DNA of 64,000 nucleotides from an uncultured Dermabacter sp. (GTDB lineage: Bacteria > Actinomycetota > Actinomycetes > Actinomycetales > Dermabacteraceae), in NCBI GenBank assembly GCA_947252755.1, contig CAMXWV010000004.1:62001-126000 (forward strand). The letters are read 5' to 3'. The translations under genes and the position numbers were made by a program. Shown in pieces: positions 51,922-58,911 of the stretch. How positions within the stretch are numbered: the stretch's first letter is position 1; the number at the start of each line of letters is the position of its first letter. The notes below the pieces were generated by a model, which worked only from the letters and a program-made list of their open reading frames with translations, searched no databases and was not told the DNA's origin.

Positions 51922-52866
51922 ATGCGCGAGCCGGATGACCTGTACCGCCTTGAGGACCCCGAGGTGATCGCTGCGGTACCACGAGGGGATCTCACGATGG
52001 TTGTGGCCATCCCCGGCATGGTGGATGCCGGCGGTGTGTGCCGCACCGCCACCGGTTACCTGCGCGAATCCCTGCGCAGCCTGAGGGTTGCGTCGTTCAC
52101 CAGTGATGAGCTGATCGACTACCGCTCGTCGAGGCCCACTGTCACCTATGACGGCCGCCGCTACAGCGCGCTCGAATTCCAGGAGATCGCCCTCTCGCTT
52201 CTCTATGACGACTCCGAGAAGCCGTTCCTGCTGCTGGATGGGCCGGAGCCGGACCTGCGCTGGCACCAGATGACGGAAGCGATCATCAGCCTGTGCGACC
52301 TGTTCGATGTGCAGCGGGTTATCTCCATGCGCGCAGTTCCCTCCGAGGCGCCGCATAGCCGCACCCTCAGCATGCTCACACACGCCAACGAGCATGTGCT
52401 TGCTGAGGACGGGCCGATCGAAACCGAATCGGAGCAGCTGTTCGAGGTGCCGGGCTCATTCGTGGCCGTGATGGAGGTTGCTCTGGAGCGTGCCGGGATC
52501 CGCTCGCAGGGCTTCATCGCCCAGATCCCGCACTATCTCACCCGCTCCACCTTCCCGGCGGGTGCGCTGGCGCTGCTGCGGCGCATCAGCGCCACCGCGG
52601 ACCTGGAGCTTCCCCTGGTGGAGCTCGGAGACATCGTGGAGACCAGCCTGAAGCTGATCGACGGTGAAGTGGCCGCCACCCCGGAGCTGCAGGCGATGGT
52701 CGAGTCGTTGGAGGAGGGCTACGATCAAAGGGCGCGGGACGGCGACGGCGATCCCTCGGTTCCTGATATGCCCACCGCTGATGAGCTCGGGGATCGCTTC
52801 GAGCGCTTCCTCGCTGAGAACCAGGACAGCGATCATGAGGATGGAGACGGTCGTGGCCTTCGGTGA
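51922..52866 (+). CDS. PAC2-family protein
   Basis: 314 aa with GCGAGGAGGCGCG before ATG 51922. It resembles the actinobacterial PAC2 (proteasome assembly chaperone-like) family such as Rv2714: VVAIPGMVDAGGVCRTATGYL at the N-terminus, FLLLDGPEPDLRWHQMTEAII, and VPGSFVAVMEVALERAGIRSQGFIAQIPHYLTRSTFPAGALALLRRIS. The C-terminal 60 aa are acidic. The cellular role is unknown and no proteasome gene is in the window. It overlaps the cold-shock gene by 14 bp. Confidence 0.85.
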   Translation: MREPDDLYRLEDPEVIAAVPRGDLTMVVAIPGMVDAGGVCRTATGYLRESLRSLRVASFTSDELIDYRSSRPTVTYDGRRYSALEFQEIALSLLYDDSEKPFLLLDGPEPDLRWHQMTEAIISLCDLFDVQRVISMRAVPSEAPHSRTLSMLTHANEHVLAEDGPIETESEQLFEVPGSFVAVMEVALERAGIRSQGFIAQIPHYLTRSTFPAGALALLRRISATADLELPLVELGDIVETSLKLIDGEVAATPELQAMVESLEEGYDQRARDGDGDPSVPDMPTADELGDRFERFLAENQDSDHEDGDGRGLR

Positions 52867-53074
52867 AGTGAAATGGTTCAACCCGGAAAAGGGCTTCGGG
52901 TTCATCCAGGTGGACGGCGGCGGCGCCGATGTGTTCGTCCACCACTCACAGATCGATATGGACGGCTTTCGCACGCTGCACGAGGGACAGCCTGTGCAGT
53001 TCGAACTCACGCAGACTGAGCGGGGTCCTTCCGCTGAGCAGGTTCGTCCGGCCCGGGAGCCGCACGCTCGCTGA
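52853..53074 (+). CDS. Cold-shock domain protein
   Basis: Single-stranded nucleic-acid chaperone of 73 aa from GTG 52853, preceded by GGAGA. RNP1 is KGFGFIQV and RNP2 is VFVHHSQI, in the usual GEVKWFNPEKGFGFI context. It overlaps the end of the PAC2 gene and, at its 3' end, shares 68 bp with the convergent SpeE-like gene. The C-terminal REPHAR tail is slightly longer than in CspA. Confidence 0.92.
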   Translation: MAFGEVKWFNPEKGFGFIQVDGGGADVFVHHSQIDMDGFRTLHEGQPVQFELTQTERGPSAEQVRPAREPHAR

Positions 53075-53924
53075 GCCCAGCAGCCTCCGCTCGCAGAACC
53101 CGCCCGCTGCGTGCGAGGCGGTCCACGTCGATCGCGGACAGCAGCCGCACACTCACCGCATCGGAGCGGATCGTGCGCTCCACTGCCGGCGGCAGCGGTT
53201 CCGCCGTCCCGATCAGCACACAGTTGGCGCGTCGGCGCTTCTTGAGCGCTGACGGCTCCGCCACCACCGCCACATGGGCAAAGACCTCCCGCAGGGTTGC
53301 CACCTCGTCAGCTACCGCGGTGGAGCCGGGGAACATGTCCGCGTTAGCAAGATACATGCCGCCGGGCTTCAGCACCCGCTGCACCTCCTGCGCAGTCTCC
53401 ACCGTGGTGAAAGCGGCGGGCGTGTGTCCGTCAGCGAAGACATCGCGGATCACCGCGGAGAACCGAGCAGTGCGCCACCCGCTCAGAGCCGTCAGCGCAT
53501 CCGCTGTCCGCAGTGACACCCGCGGCGCCTTCGGGAGGGAGAACCATTCCCGCACCAGGGTGTTCAGCCGGCCATCGATCTCCACCACGGTGTTCGTGGA
53601 GCGCGGGAAGCCGTCGGCGAGAGCTCGCGGCAGGGCCGCGGCTCCGCCGCCCAGATGAGCGATGGCGAGCGGGGCGTCCGACGCGTGCACAGCGACCAGG
53701 ATGCGGTGCATCCATCGCATGTATTCGAAGGACAGAGCAGCGGGCTCCGGATCCAGCATTGAGGACGGCATGCCGTTGATGAGGACCAGCACGGCGCCGT
53801 CCGACTCCTGCTGGAGCCGCACGGTGCCGGTGTCGATCGGAATGTCTTCGTCGAACGGAAGCGCGGGGGAGGGGAGCTGTGACTTGATGCGGTGCCGCGA
53901 TGGCTTCCTGCTCGCACGTGCCAT
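53007..53924 (-). CDS. SpeE-like (spermidine synthase fold) protein
   Basis: 305 aa from ATG 53924 with a Rossmann methyltransferase-like fold. AHLGGGAAALPRALADGFPRSTNTVVEIDGRLNTLVREWF is the nucleotide-binding loop with the acidic ribose ligand (EID), and FSAVIRDVFADGHTPAAFTTVETAQEVQRVLKPGGMYLAN follows. The catalytic D-x-x-D segment of true aminopropyltransferases is not evident (RDVFADG instead), so polyamine synthesis is doubtful. The start is supported by TAGAGT 7 nt upstream. It is divergent from the HEPN-dinB unit, whose promoter element adjoins its own. Confidence 0.75.
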   Translation of the reverse strand: MARASRKPSRHRIKSQLPSPALPFDEDIPIDTGTVRLQQESDGAVLVLINGMPSSMLDPEPAALSFEYMRWMHRILVAVHASDAPLAIAHLGGGAAALPRALADGFPRSTNTVVEIDGRLNTLVREWFSLPKAPRVSLRTADALTALSGWRTARFSAVIRDVFADGHTPAAFTTVETAQEVQRVLKPGGMYLANADMFPGSTAVADEVATLREVFAHVAVVAEPSALKKRRRANCVLIGTAEPLPPAVERTIRSDAVSVRLLSAIDVDRLARSGRVLRAEAAGLSERAAPGPDEPAQRKDPAQSA

Positions 53925-53931
53925 AGGCCTT

Positions 53932-53937
53932 ACTCTA
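53932..53937 (-). promoter_or_regulatory. -10 box of a probable leaderless promoter (SpeE-like gene)
   Basis: TAGAGT on the minus strand, 7 nt before the ATG at 53924, and 3 bp from the PafBC-type element on the other strand. Confidence 0.5.
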
Positions 53938-53940
53938 CGG

Positions 53941-53968
53941 TTTAAATGTCGCACCCCCTCTCTACGGT
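53941..53968 (+). promoter_or_regulatory. PafBC-type DNA-damage promoter of HEPN-dinB
   Basis: TTTAAATGTCGCACC (53941-53955), then TACGGT (53963-53968) 8 nt after ATGTCGCAC. Over 30 nt it matches the recA copy at 26 positions. No LexA box was seen nearby. Confidence 0.65.
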
Positions 53969-53992
53969 GAGAGCACAACCGGAGGAGGGGTC

Positions 53993-54403
53993 ATGAGCAT
54001 CACCGTGGACCAGAGGAATGCCTGGCTGGATGAATGCGAGCAGATCGATCGCGCGCTCGAGCGTGCCAGTCTGCTGGTTGAGCAGGACTCCGCACTCGCG
54101 TTTGAGACCTGCCACCGGGCTGCGCTTGCCACCGCGGGTGTGGTCCGTGCGCGGGCGAACGCTGAGCGCAAGCGGCCGCTGCCGATCAATGCCTGGAGCG
54201 CAATCGCCCGCCTCGGCGTGATCCACAAGGTGCGCGCTGCACAGGTCCAGCCCTATGTGCAGTTCCGGGCGCGGCACACGGAGCTTCTCGCCGGTAGAGT
54301 CGAGGTGGATCCCGCGTTCATCCGCGCGCACATCGCCGAATCCCGTCAGTATCTCGGCGCTGTCCGCAGTGAGCTGCTGGGGGAGGCTGCAGCCGCCGGT
54401 TGA
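53993..54403 (+). CDS. SAV_6107-family HEPN-domain protein
   Basis: 136 aa, all-helical, with GGAGGAGGGG before ATG 53993. It matches the actinobacterial SAV_6107 HEPN family: LDECEQIDRALERASLLVEQDSALAFETCHRAALATAGVVRARANAERKRPLPINAWSAIARLG. HEPN domains are often RNases or nucleotide-binding partners, but the catalytic Rx4-6H is not obvious here. It lies 52 bp upstream of dinB in the same direction, behind a damage-type promoter, so a role linked to DNA damage is plausible but unproven. Confidence 0.75.
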   Translation: MSITVDQRNAWLDECEQIDRALERASLLVEQDSALAFETCHRAALATAGVVRARANAERKRPLPINAWSAIARLGVIHKVRAAQVQPYVQFRARHTELLAGRVEVDPAFIRAHIAESRQYLGAVRSELLGEAAAAG

Positions 54404-54455
54404 GTCGATCTCCGCAGCTGTATAAGGGGAGTTCCGCCGAGTGAGGAGGCGCCGC

Positions 54456-55712
54456 ATGCGCGATTGGCCCAGCTCTCAGCGCGCCATCCTCCACATGGAT
54501 ATGGACGCTTTCTTCGCCTCGGTGGAGATCCGTGATGACCCCTCGCTGCGGGGCAAGCCCGTGGCGGTAGGCGGGGTGGGGCGGCGCGGAGTCATCGCAA
54601 CTGCAAGCTATGAAGCGCGCCGCTACGGTGTGCACTCCGCTCAGCCCACCGCGCAGGCATTGCAGCGATGCCCGCAGCTCATCCTGATCCCTGGTCGATC
54701 CGGCGTCTACAGCGCAGTGTCGAAGCAGGTCATGGCGCTGCTGGAAGAGATCACGCCGGTGGTGGAAGTGGTGGGCGTGGATGAGGCCTACCTGGATGTC
54801 ACCGGAGCGATCCGCCTGCTCGGGCATCCGCGAGTGCTCGCTGAGCGGCTGAGACAGCGTGTATGGGACGAAGTTCAGCTGCCGTGCAGTGTGGGCGGAG
54901 GCATCTCGAAGTCCGTGGCGAAGATCGCAAGTGCACGCGCCAAGCCGGCGGGTCTGCTGGTGGTGGAGCCGCAGGAGACCGTGGACTTCTTAGCCCCGCT
55001 GCCGATCTCCGTGATCCACGGCGTGGGGCCCGTCGCGGCGAAGAAGCTGCAGTCGGTGGGGGTGCAGACCGTGGGCGATCTTGCCGAGCTGCCCCCGTCA
55101 ACGGCGCGCCGCCTGCTCGGATCCGCCACGCCGGGGCTGCTTGCTCTGGCGGCCGGCGTTGATCACCGTGCTGTCGGCTCCGGCTCCAAGGACAAATCCA
55201 TCGGCGTGGAGCGCACGTTCGAGAGTGACATCACCGATCATGCTGATCTGCGTGCGCTGACCATCACCATGGCGGACTCGGTGGCCCACCGGGCGCGTCG
55301 GAAAGGATTCAAAGGATCCGCGGTTGCTGTCAAGCTTCGGGCGCCGGACGGCCGCACCATCACCCGAACCCTCTCCCTCCCAAACCCGACTGCCGCCAGC
55401 GAGGAGATCCGCTCCCGGGCCCTTGCAGCGTTGGAGCGCGGTCTTGAGGAGATCTCCTCGGTGCGGCTGCTGGGCGTGCGCGCCGAGCATCTTGTGCCGA
55501 CTGATTCAGCGCATGAGCAGGCCTCATTGGATGGCTTGAGCGAGTCGTGGGGGAGGATCGATCAGGCGATGGACGCAGCGCGTCAGCGGTTCGGCTCTTC
55601 TTCGATTGCGCGTGGCACGTCGCTTACGGTGTCTGAAGATGCGCGGACTGTTCAGGGGCGTGCGCCTGAGCAGCGCTCACGTGTTGCGAGGGAGCAGAGG
55701 CGCCGATGGTGA
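54456..55712 (+). CDS. dinB: DNA polymerase IV (Y-family)
   Basis: Translesion polymerase of 418 aa from ATG 54456 (GAGGAGGC 6 nt upstream); GTG 54441 is an in-frame alternative. The catalytic carboxylates are in ILHMDMDAFFASVE and VVGVDEAYLDVTG. KPVAVGGVGRRGVIATASYEARRYGVHSAQPT is the fingers region, and GGGISKSVAKIASARAKPAG and the helix-hairpin-helix IHGVGPVAAKKLQSVGVQTVGDLAEL follow. The little-finger domain ends near residue 360, and the Arg-rich tail may lack a canonical beta-clamp motif. Confidence 0.94.
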   Translation: MRDWPSSQRAILHMDMDAFFASVEIRDDPSLRGKPVAVGGVGRRGVIATASYEARRYGVHSAQPTAQALQRCPQLILIPGRSGVYSAVSKQVMALLEEITPVVEVVGVDEAYLDVTGAIRLLGHPRVLAERLRQRVWDEVQLPCSVGGGISKSVAKIASARAKPAGLLVVEPQETVDFLAPLPISVIHGVGPVAAKKLQSVGVQTVGDLAELPPSTARRLLGSATPGLLALAAGVDHRAVGSGSKDKSIGVERTFESDITDHADLRALTITMADSVAHRARRKGFKGSAVAVKLRAPDGRTITRTLSLPNPTAASEEIRSRALAALERGLEEISSVRLLGVRAEHLVPTDSAHEQASLDGLSESWGRIDQAMDAARQRFGSSSIARGTSLTVSEDARTVQGRAPEQRSRVAREQRRRW

Positions 55713-55896
55713 GCGAGGCGTCGCCGGTGGGCGGTGCGGAGCGCCGAGGACGCCGCAAGTGAGAGTGTGAGTCCCCCTGTCTTTCCACTGGCGGTTCCGC
55801 ATCCCAGGTTCTGGGCTTATTGTGGTCGCGATAGAGGATCAGCCTGCTGCGCAAGCACCGTTGAGCAGGCATAGGGGATGACGAGGAGGACCCCTC

Positions 55897-56322
55897 ATGA
55901 CGCTGTCTGATGACGAACAGCAGATGCTCGATGAGCTGGAGAAGCAGCTGTTCGCTGACGATCCAAAGCTTGCGCGCGCCTTCTCCACGTCCCAAACCGA
56001 CGATTCGGGCTCGCAGAAACCCTCCGGCGGCCAGCTGGATTCCCGCCGCATTCTGCTCGGCGGTCTCGGAGTGGTGATCGGTCTGGGTCTGCTCGTGTTC
56101 GCCGTGTCCATCCCGGCGATCTGGCTCGGCGTCATCGCATTCCTTCTCATGCTCGGCGCGGCGGTCTATGCGATCACGGGGGAGCGCACTTCATCGTCTC
56201 CCCACTCGATCACCCCGCCGCCTTCGGCCACCGGCCGCGACGCGCACCCCGCAGGCAAGGGCGGGGGCCTCATGAAGCGCTTCGAGGATCGCTGGGACCG
56301 TCGCAGCAACGATCACCCCTGA
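55897..56322 (+). CDS. DUF3040 membrane protein
   Basis: 141 aa with GAGGAGG upstream of ATG 55897. The N-terminal helix MTLSDDEQQMLDELEKQLFADDPKLARAF is the family signature. Two transmembrane helices follow (ILLGGLGVVIGLGLLVFAVSI and IWLGVIAFLLMLGAAVYAI), then a polar C-tail. Members are often encoded just upstream of mraZ in actinobacteria (Rv2169c-like). Function unknown. The 184-bp gap before it contains no further gene. Confidence 0.85.
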   Translation: MTLSDDEQQMLDELEKQLFADDPKLARAFSTSQTDDSGSQKPSGGQLDSRRILLGGLGVVIGLGLLVFAVSIPAIWLGVIAFLLMLGAAVYAITGERTSSSPHSITPPPSATGRDAHPAGKGGGLMKRFEDRWDRRSNDHP

Positions 56323-56406
56323 TTATCACACTCTGATCATCCCCGTGCGCTCTGATTCCGAGCGCTCGCCTCGCTGAGCGCTGCCCGCGGGGCACGGGCA
56401 TTGATC

Positions 56407-56442
56407 GAACGGGCAGGCGTCCATATGGACGCCTGCCCGTTC
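56407..56442. terminator. 36-nt perfect palindrome after the DUF3040 gene
   Basis: The arms GAACGGGCAGGCGTCCAT and ATGGACGCCTGCCCGTTC are exact reverse complements with no spacer, 84 nt after the DUF3040 stop. As RNA it would fold into a long hairpin, probably a terminator. A DNA-binding site is an alternative. Confidence 0.55.
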
Positions 56443-56760
56443 TGCTGTGTGCGGCGGATGCGTGCGGACAGGCTGTGTGCAGAACTCCGCCCCAAGCCCT
56501 CCACATCCCTCCACCCAGGACTCTCCCAGGTCCTCCACCGGGCTCCACTCGCACCTGCCGGTCAAGTCTGCGACGCACTCTTATGCGCTCTGACCTGGTG
56601 GTTTGCTGTTTCTTTCAAGTGCAGGGGTGCGGAGGAGAGGGGTGGAGGGAATCTCCTTCAATGCCGTCATGCAGACTGTGCTCCGTTTCTCCTCCACTTC
56701 ACGCCACCTCTCTGACCTGCATAAATGCTTCCAGTCCGGGCAGAGTGGTGCTCCAGGGGG
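56443..56760 (+). other. Non-coding stretch upstream of the mraZ promoter
   Basis: This is part of the 520-bp gap between the DUF3040 gene and mraZ. It is more T/C-rich on the plus strand than the flanking coding DNA. Open frames here lack a Shine-Dalgarno sequence, a known motif or actinobacterial codon bias, so I see no gene. Confidence 0.5.
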
Positions 56761-56792
56761 TTGTCAGTGGTGGAGAGTGGGGTAAAGTGGGG
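56761..56792 (+). promoter_or_regulatory. mraZ (dcw) promoter with 10-bp-spaced TGGGG repeats
   Basis: TTGTCA (56761-56766), a 16-bp spacer and TAAAGT (56783-56788) form a promoter. TGGTG (56768), TGGGG (56778) and TGGGG (56788) recur every 10 bp, like the TGGGN direct repeats bound by MraZ in other bacteria, suggesting autoregulation. Confidence 0.6.
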
Positions 56793-56842
56793 CCGAAAGG
56801 AAGCGGGCTGCTGTTCGAATCACCCGGGGAGGTGGTGCCGAT

Positions 56843-57274
56843 ATGTTCCTCGGCACCTTCACGCCCCGGCTCGATGAGAAGGGCCGCCTGATCTTCCCCG
56901 CGAAATTCCGAGATCAGCTGGCGAGCGGACTGGTGATGACCCGCGGACAGGAGCACTGCGTCACGGTGTATCCGATCCGCGAGTTCGAACAGGTCCATGA
57001 GCAGCTGCGTCAGGCGCCGATCACGAGCAAGGAGGCGCGTGACTACATGCGTGTTCTGCTCTCCGGTGCTGAGGACGTTGTCCCGGATAAGCAGGGGAGG
57101 GTCACCATTCCTGCCCATCTGCGCAATTACGCAGGTCTTGAGCGCGACTGCTCTGTGATCGGCAACGGCAGCCGCATCGAGATCTGGGATACCGCAGCGT
57201 GGGAGTCGTACTTGGAGCAGACCGAGGAGGCGTTCGCAGAGACCGCGACCGAAATCGTCCCCGGCCTGTTCTAG
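56843..57274 (+). CDS. mraZ: Transcriptional regulator MraZ
   Basis: AbrB-like DNA-binding protein that controls the division and cell-wall cluster. It is 143 aa, standard length, with CGGGGAGGTGG before ATG 56843. The two MraZ repeats are MFLGTFTPRLDEKGRLIFPAKFRDQLASG and DVVPDKQGRVTIPAHLRNYAGL, each with the DxKGR-like motif. It is the first gene of mraZ-rsmH-ftsL-ftsI-murE-murF-mraY. TGGGG repeats in its promoter suggest it regulates itself. Confidence 0.97.
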   Translation: MFLGTFTPRLDEKGRLIFPAKFRDQLASGLVMTRGQEHCVTVYPIREFEQVHEQLRQAPITSKEARDYMRVLLSGAEDVVPDKQGRVTIPAHLRNYAGLERDCSVIGNGSRIEIWDTAAWESYLEQTEEAFAETATEIVPGLF

Positions 57275-57288
57275 GGCGACGTGCCGCG

Positions 57289-57354
57289 AGACATCTTTTC
57301 GCTTGCGCCCCGGCGCATCTTCCCCGGTGTCGGGTAGCGAGCGAAGGGATGTCT
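57289..57354 (+). ncRNA. Predicted structured RNA element between mraZ and rsmH
   Basis: A 15-bp outer stem (57289-57303 with 57340-57354, two G-U pairs) encloses two small hairpins: TGCGCC/GGCGCA at 57304-57317 and CCCG-GTGT-CGGG at 57323-57334. Together they form a three-way junction. It lies in the 120-bp mraZ-rsmH spacer. The role could be mRNA processing or control of rsmH. Confidence 0.45.
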
Positions 57355-57394
57355 GACGGTATGACGCCGAGGACGAATCGACCGGTCAGGAACG

Positions 57395-58414
57395 ATGAAC
57401 GAAAGCGAGGCTCCAGTGACCCACTCATCCCCGGCCTCGCCGGAGAGCCTGCATGCGCCCGTGATGGAATCCGAGCTCATCGAGCTGCTTCGTCCCGTTC
57501 TGGACCGCCCCGGTGCCGTCTATGTGGACTGCACCCTTGGGATGGCCGGCCACGCCGTCGCGATGCTCCGTGCTTTCCCGCAGTCCCGCCTGGTGGGCAT
57601 CGACCGAGATGCGGACGCTCTTGAACTGGCCCGGACCCGCTTGGAGACCGCCGGACTTGCTGACCGTGCTCACCTGCACCACGCCACCTACGACCGCATT
57701 ACCGATGCACTGGCCGCAGCCGGGGCTGATGCCGCAGACGGCATCCTCATGGACCTCGGCCTGTCATCCTTCCAGATCGACACCCGTGAGCGGGGCTTTG
57801 CCTACAGCCAGGACGCCCCGCTGGATATGCGGATGAACGCCTCCGGCGATGAAGAGACCGCAGCGGACCTCGTCAACTCCTTGGAGGAGGATGAGCTGGC
57901 CCGGATCCTGTCCGACTACGGCGAGGAGCGATTCGCCCGCCGAATTGCGCGCTCGATCGTGCAGCGCCGAGCCGAGCGGCGATTTGAGCGCTCCGCTGAT
58001 CTGGTGGAGGTGATCGACCGCTCGATCCCCGCCGCCAGGAAGCGCACTGGCGGTCACCCTGCCAAGCGCACCTTCCAAGCGCTGCGAATCGCAGTGAATG
58101 ACGAGCTTGACATTCTGCAGGATGCGCTCACCGCAGCCTTGCGCGCACTCGCCCCGGGCGGACGGCTCGCGGTGGAGTCCTATCACTCCCTGGAGGACCG
58201 CATGGTCAAACGGGCCTTTGCTGAGGCGAGCACCTCCAGCGCACCGATCGATCTCCCCTTCGACCTGCCCGAGCACGCACCCGATTTCACGCTCGTGCAC
58301 CGCGGTGCACGGCAGGCGTCCCTCGAGGAGCAGGCACAGAACTCCCGCAGCGCCAGCGTTCGCCTCCGCGCAATCGAACGCCGCGCCCAGAGCCGACCCA
58401 CGGAGGCAGCATGA
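57395..58414 (+). CDS. rsmH: 16S rRNA (cytosine-1402-N4)-methyltransferase
   Basis: Methylates C1402 in the ribosomal P site. It is 339 aa from ATG 57395 (AGGA close upstream); GTG 57416 with GCGAGG is an alternative. MraW/RsmH signatures are LHAPVMESELIELLRP, YVDCTLGMAGHAVAML as SAM motif I, GILMDLGLSSFQIDTRERGFAYSQDAPLDMRM, and RTFQALRIAVNDELD written here as KRTFQALRIAVNDELD. It overlaps ftsL by 4 bp. Confidence 0.95.
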   Translation: MNESEAPVTHSSPASPESLHAPVMESELIELLRPVLDRPGAVYVDCTLGMAGHAVAMLRAFPQSRLVGIDRDADALELARTRLETAGLADRAHLHHATYDRITDALAAAGADAADGILMDLGLSSFQIDTRERGFAYSQDAPLDMRMNASGDEETAADLVNSLEEDELARILSDYGEERFARRIARSIVQRRAERRFERSADLVEVIDRSIPAARKRTGGHPAKRTFQALRIAVNDELDILQDALTAALRALAPGGRLAVESYHSLEDRMVKRAFAEASTSSAPIDLPFDLPEHAPDFTLVHRGARQASLEEQAQNSRSASVRLRAIERRAQSRPTEAA

Positions 58415-58911
58415 TGGCCCAGCCCGCCCCCGCTCACCGCGTCCGCCGAACGGGCGCCGCGCCGGCATCCCGACCGGCGCTCGCCCTCGTGGCGAAGCCG
58501 AAGCATGCCCGCAGCATCGTGCCGTACACCGCGCTCATCACCCTGATCATCGTGACGGCTCTGGCCGCCACGCTCGCCCTCAACATCGCGATGTCCACCA
58601 CCAGCTACCAGATCACGACCCTGCAGGCCGAAGAGAAGAGCCTCAACCAGCAGCGGGAATCGCTGCAGCAGCAGAAGGATGCGCTCTCCGGGCCCCAGCA
58701 GCTTGAAAAGAGAGCGCGCGACCTCGGCATGGTGCCCGGCACCGAACCGGCCTATATCGATCTGGCAAGCGGCACGATCATCGGCACCCCCGCGCCAGCC
58801 GGCAGCACCACTAGCGCCGGCGATCCTGCCTCGCTCACCGTGACCACAGCCCCGGTCAACCGACTGCCGGCCTACGACTACGGCATGGGCAATGAAGGCC
58901 GGCGCGGATGA
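58411..58911 (+). CDS. FtsL-like cell division protein
   Basis: Bitopic membrane protein of 166 aa between rsmH and ftsI, overlapping both by 4 bp. A cytoplasmic basic tail of about 38 aa precedes one transmembrane helix (YTALITLIIVTALAATLALNIAM). Then comes a coiled coil (YQITTLQAEEKSLNQQRESLQQQKDALSGPQQLEKRARDLGMV) typical of FtsL/DivIC, and a Thr/Pro-rich tail. FtsL sequences are poorly conserved, so the name rests on topology and position. It probably joins the FtsQBL complex that activates FtsWI. Confidence 0.8.
   Translation: MMAQPAPAHRVRRTGAAPASRPALALVAKPKHARSIVPYTALITLIIVTALAATLALNIAMSTTSYQITTLQAEEKSLNQQRESLQQQKDALSGPQQLEKRARDLGMVPGTEPAYIDLASGTIIGTPAPAGSTTSAGDPASLTVTTAPVNRLPAYDYGMGNEGRRG

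Noticed and set aside
53932..53968. A LexA box for dinB
   Set aside because: I looked for GAAC-N4-GTTC in the region before the HEPN gene and found none. Only the PafBC-type element is present.
56401..56715. 104-codon open frame upstream of mraZ
   Set aside because: It starts inside the 36-nt palindrome, has no Shine-Dalgarno sequence, and reads as Cys/Arg/Leu-rich noise.
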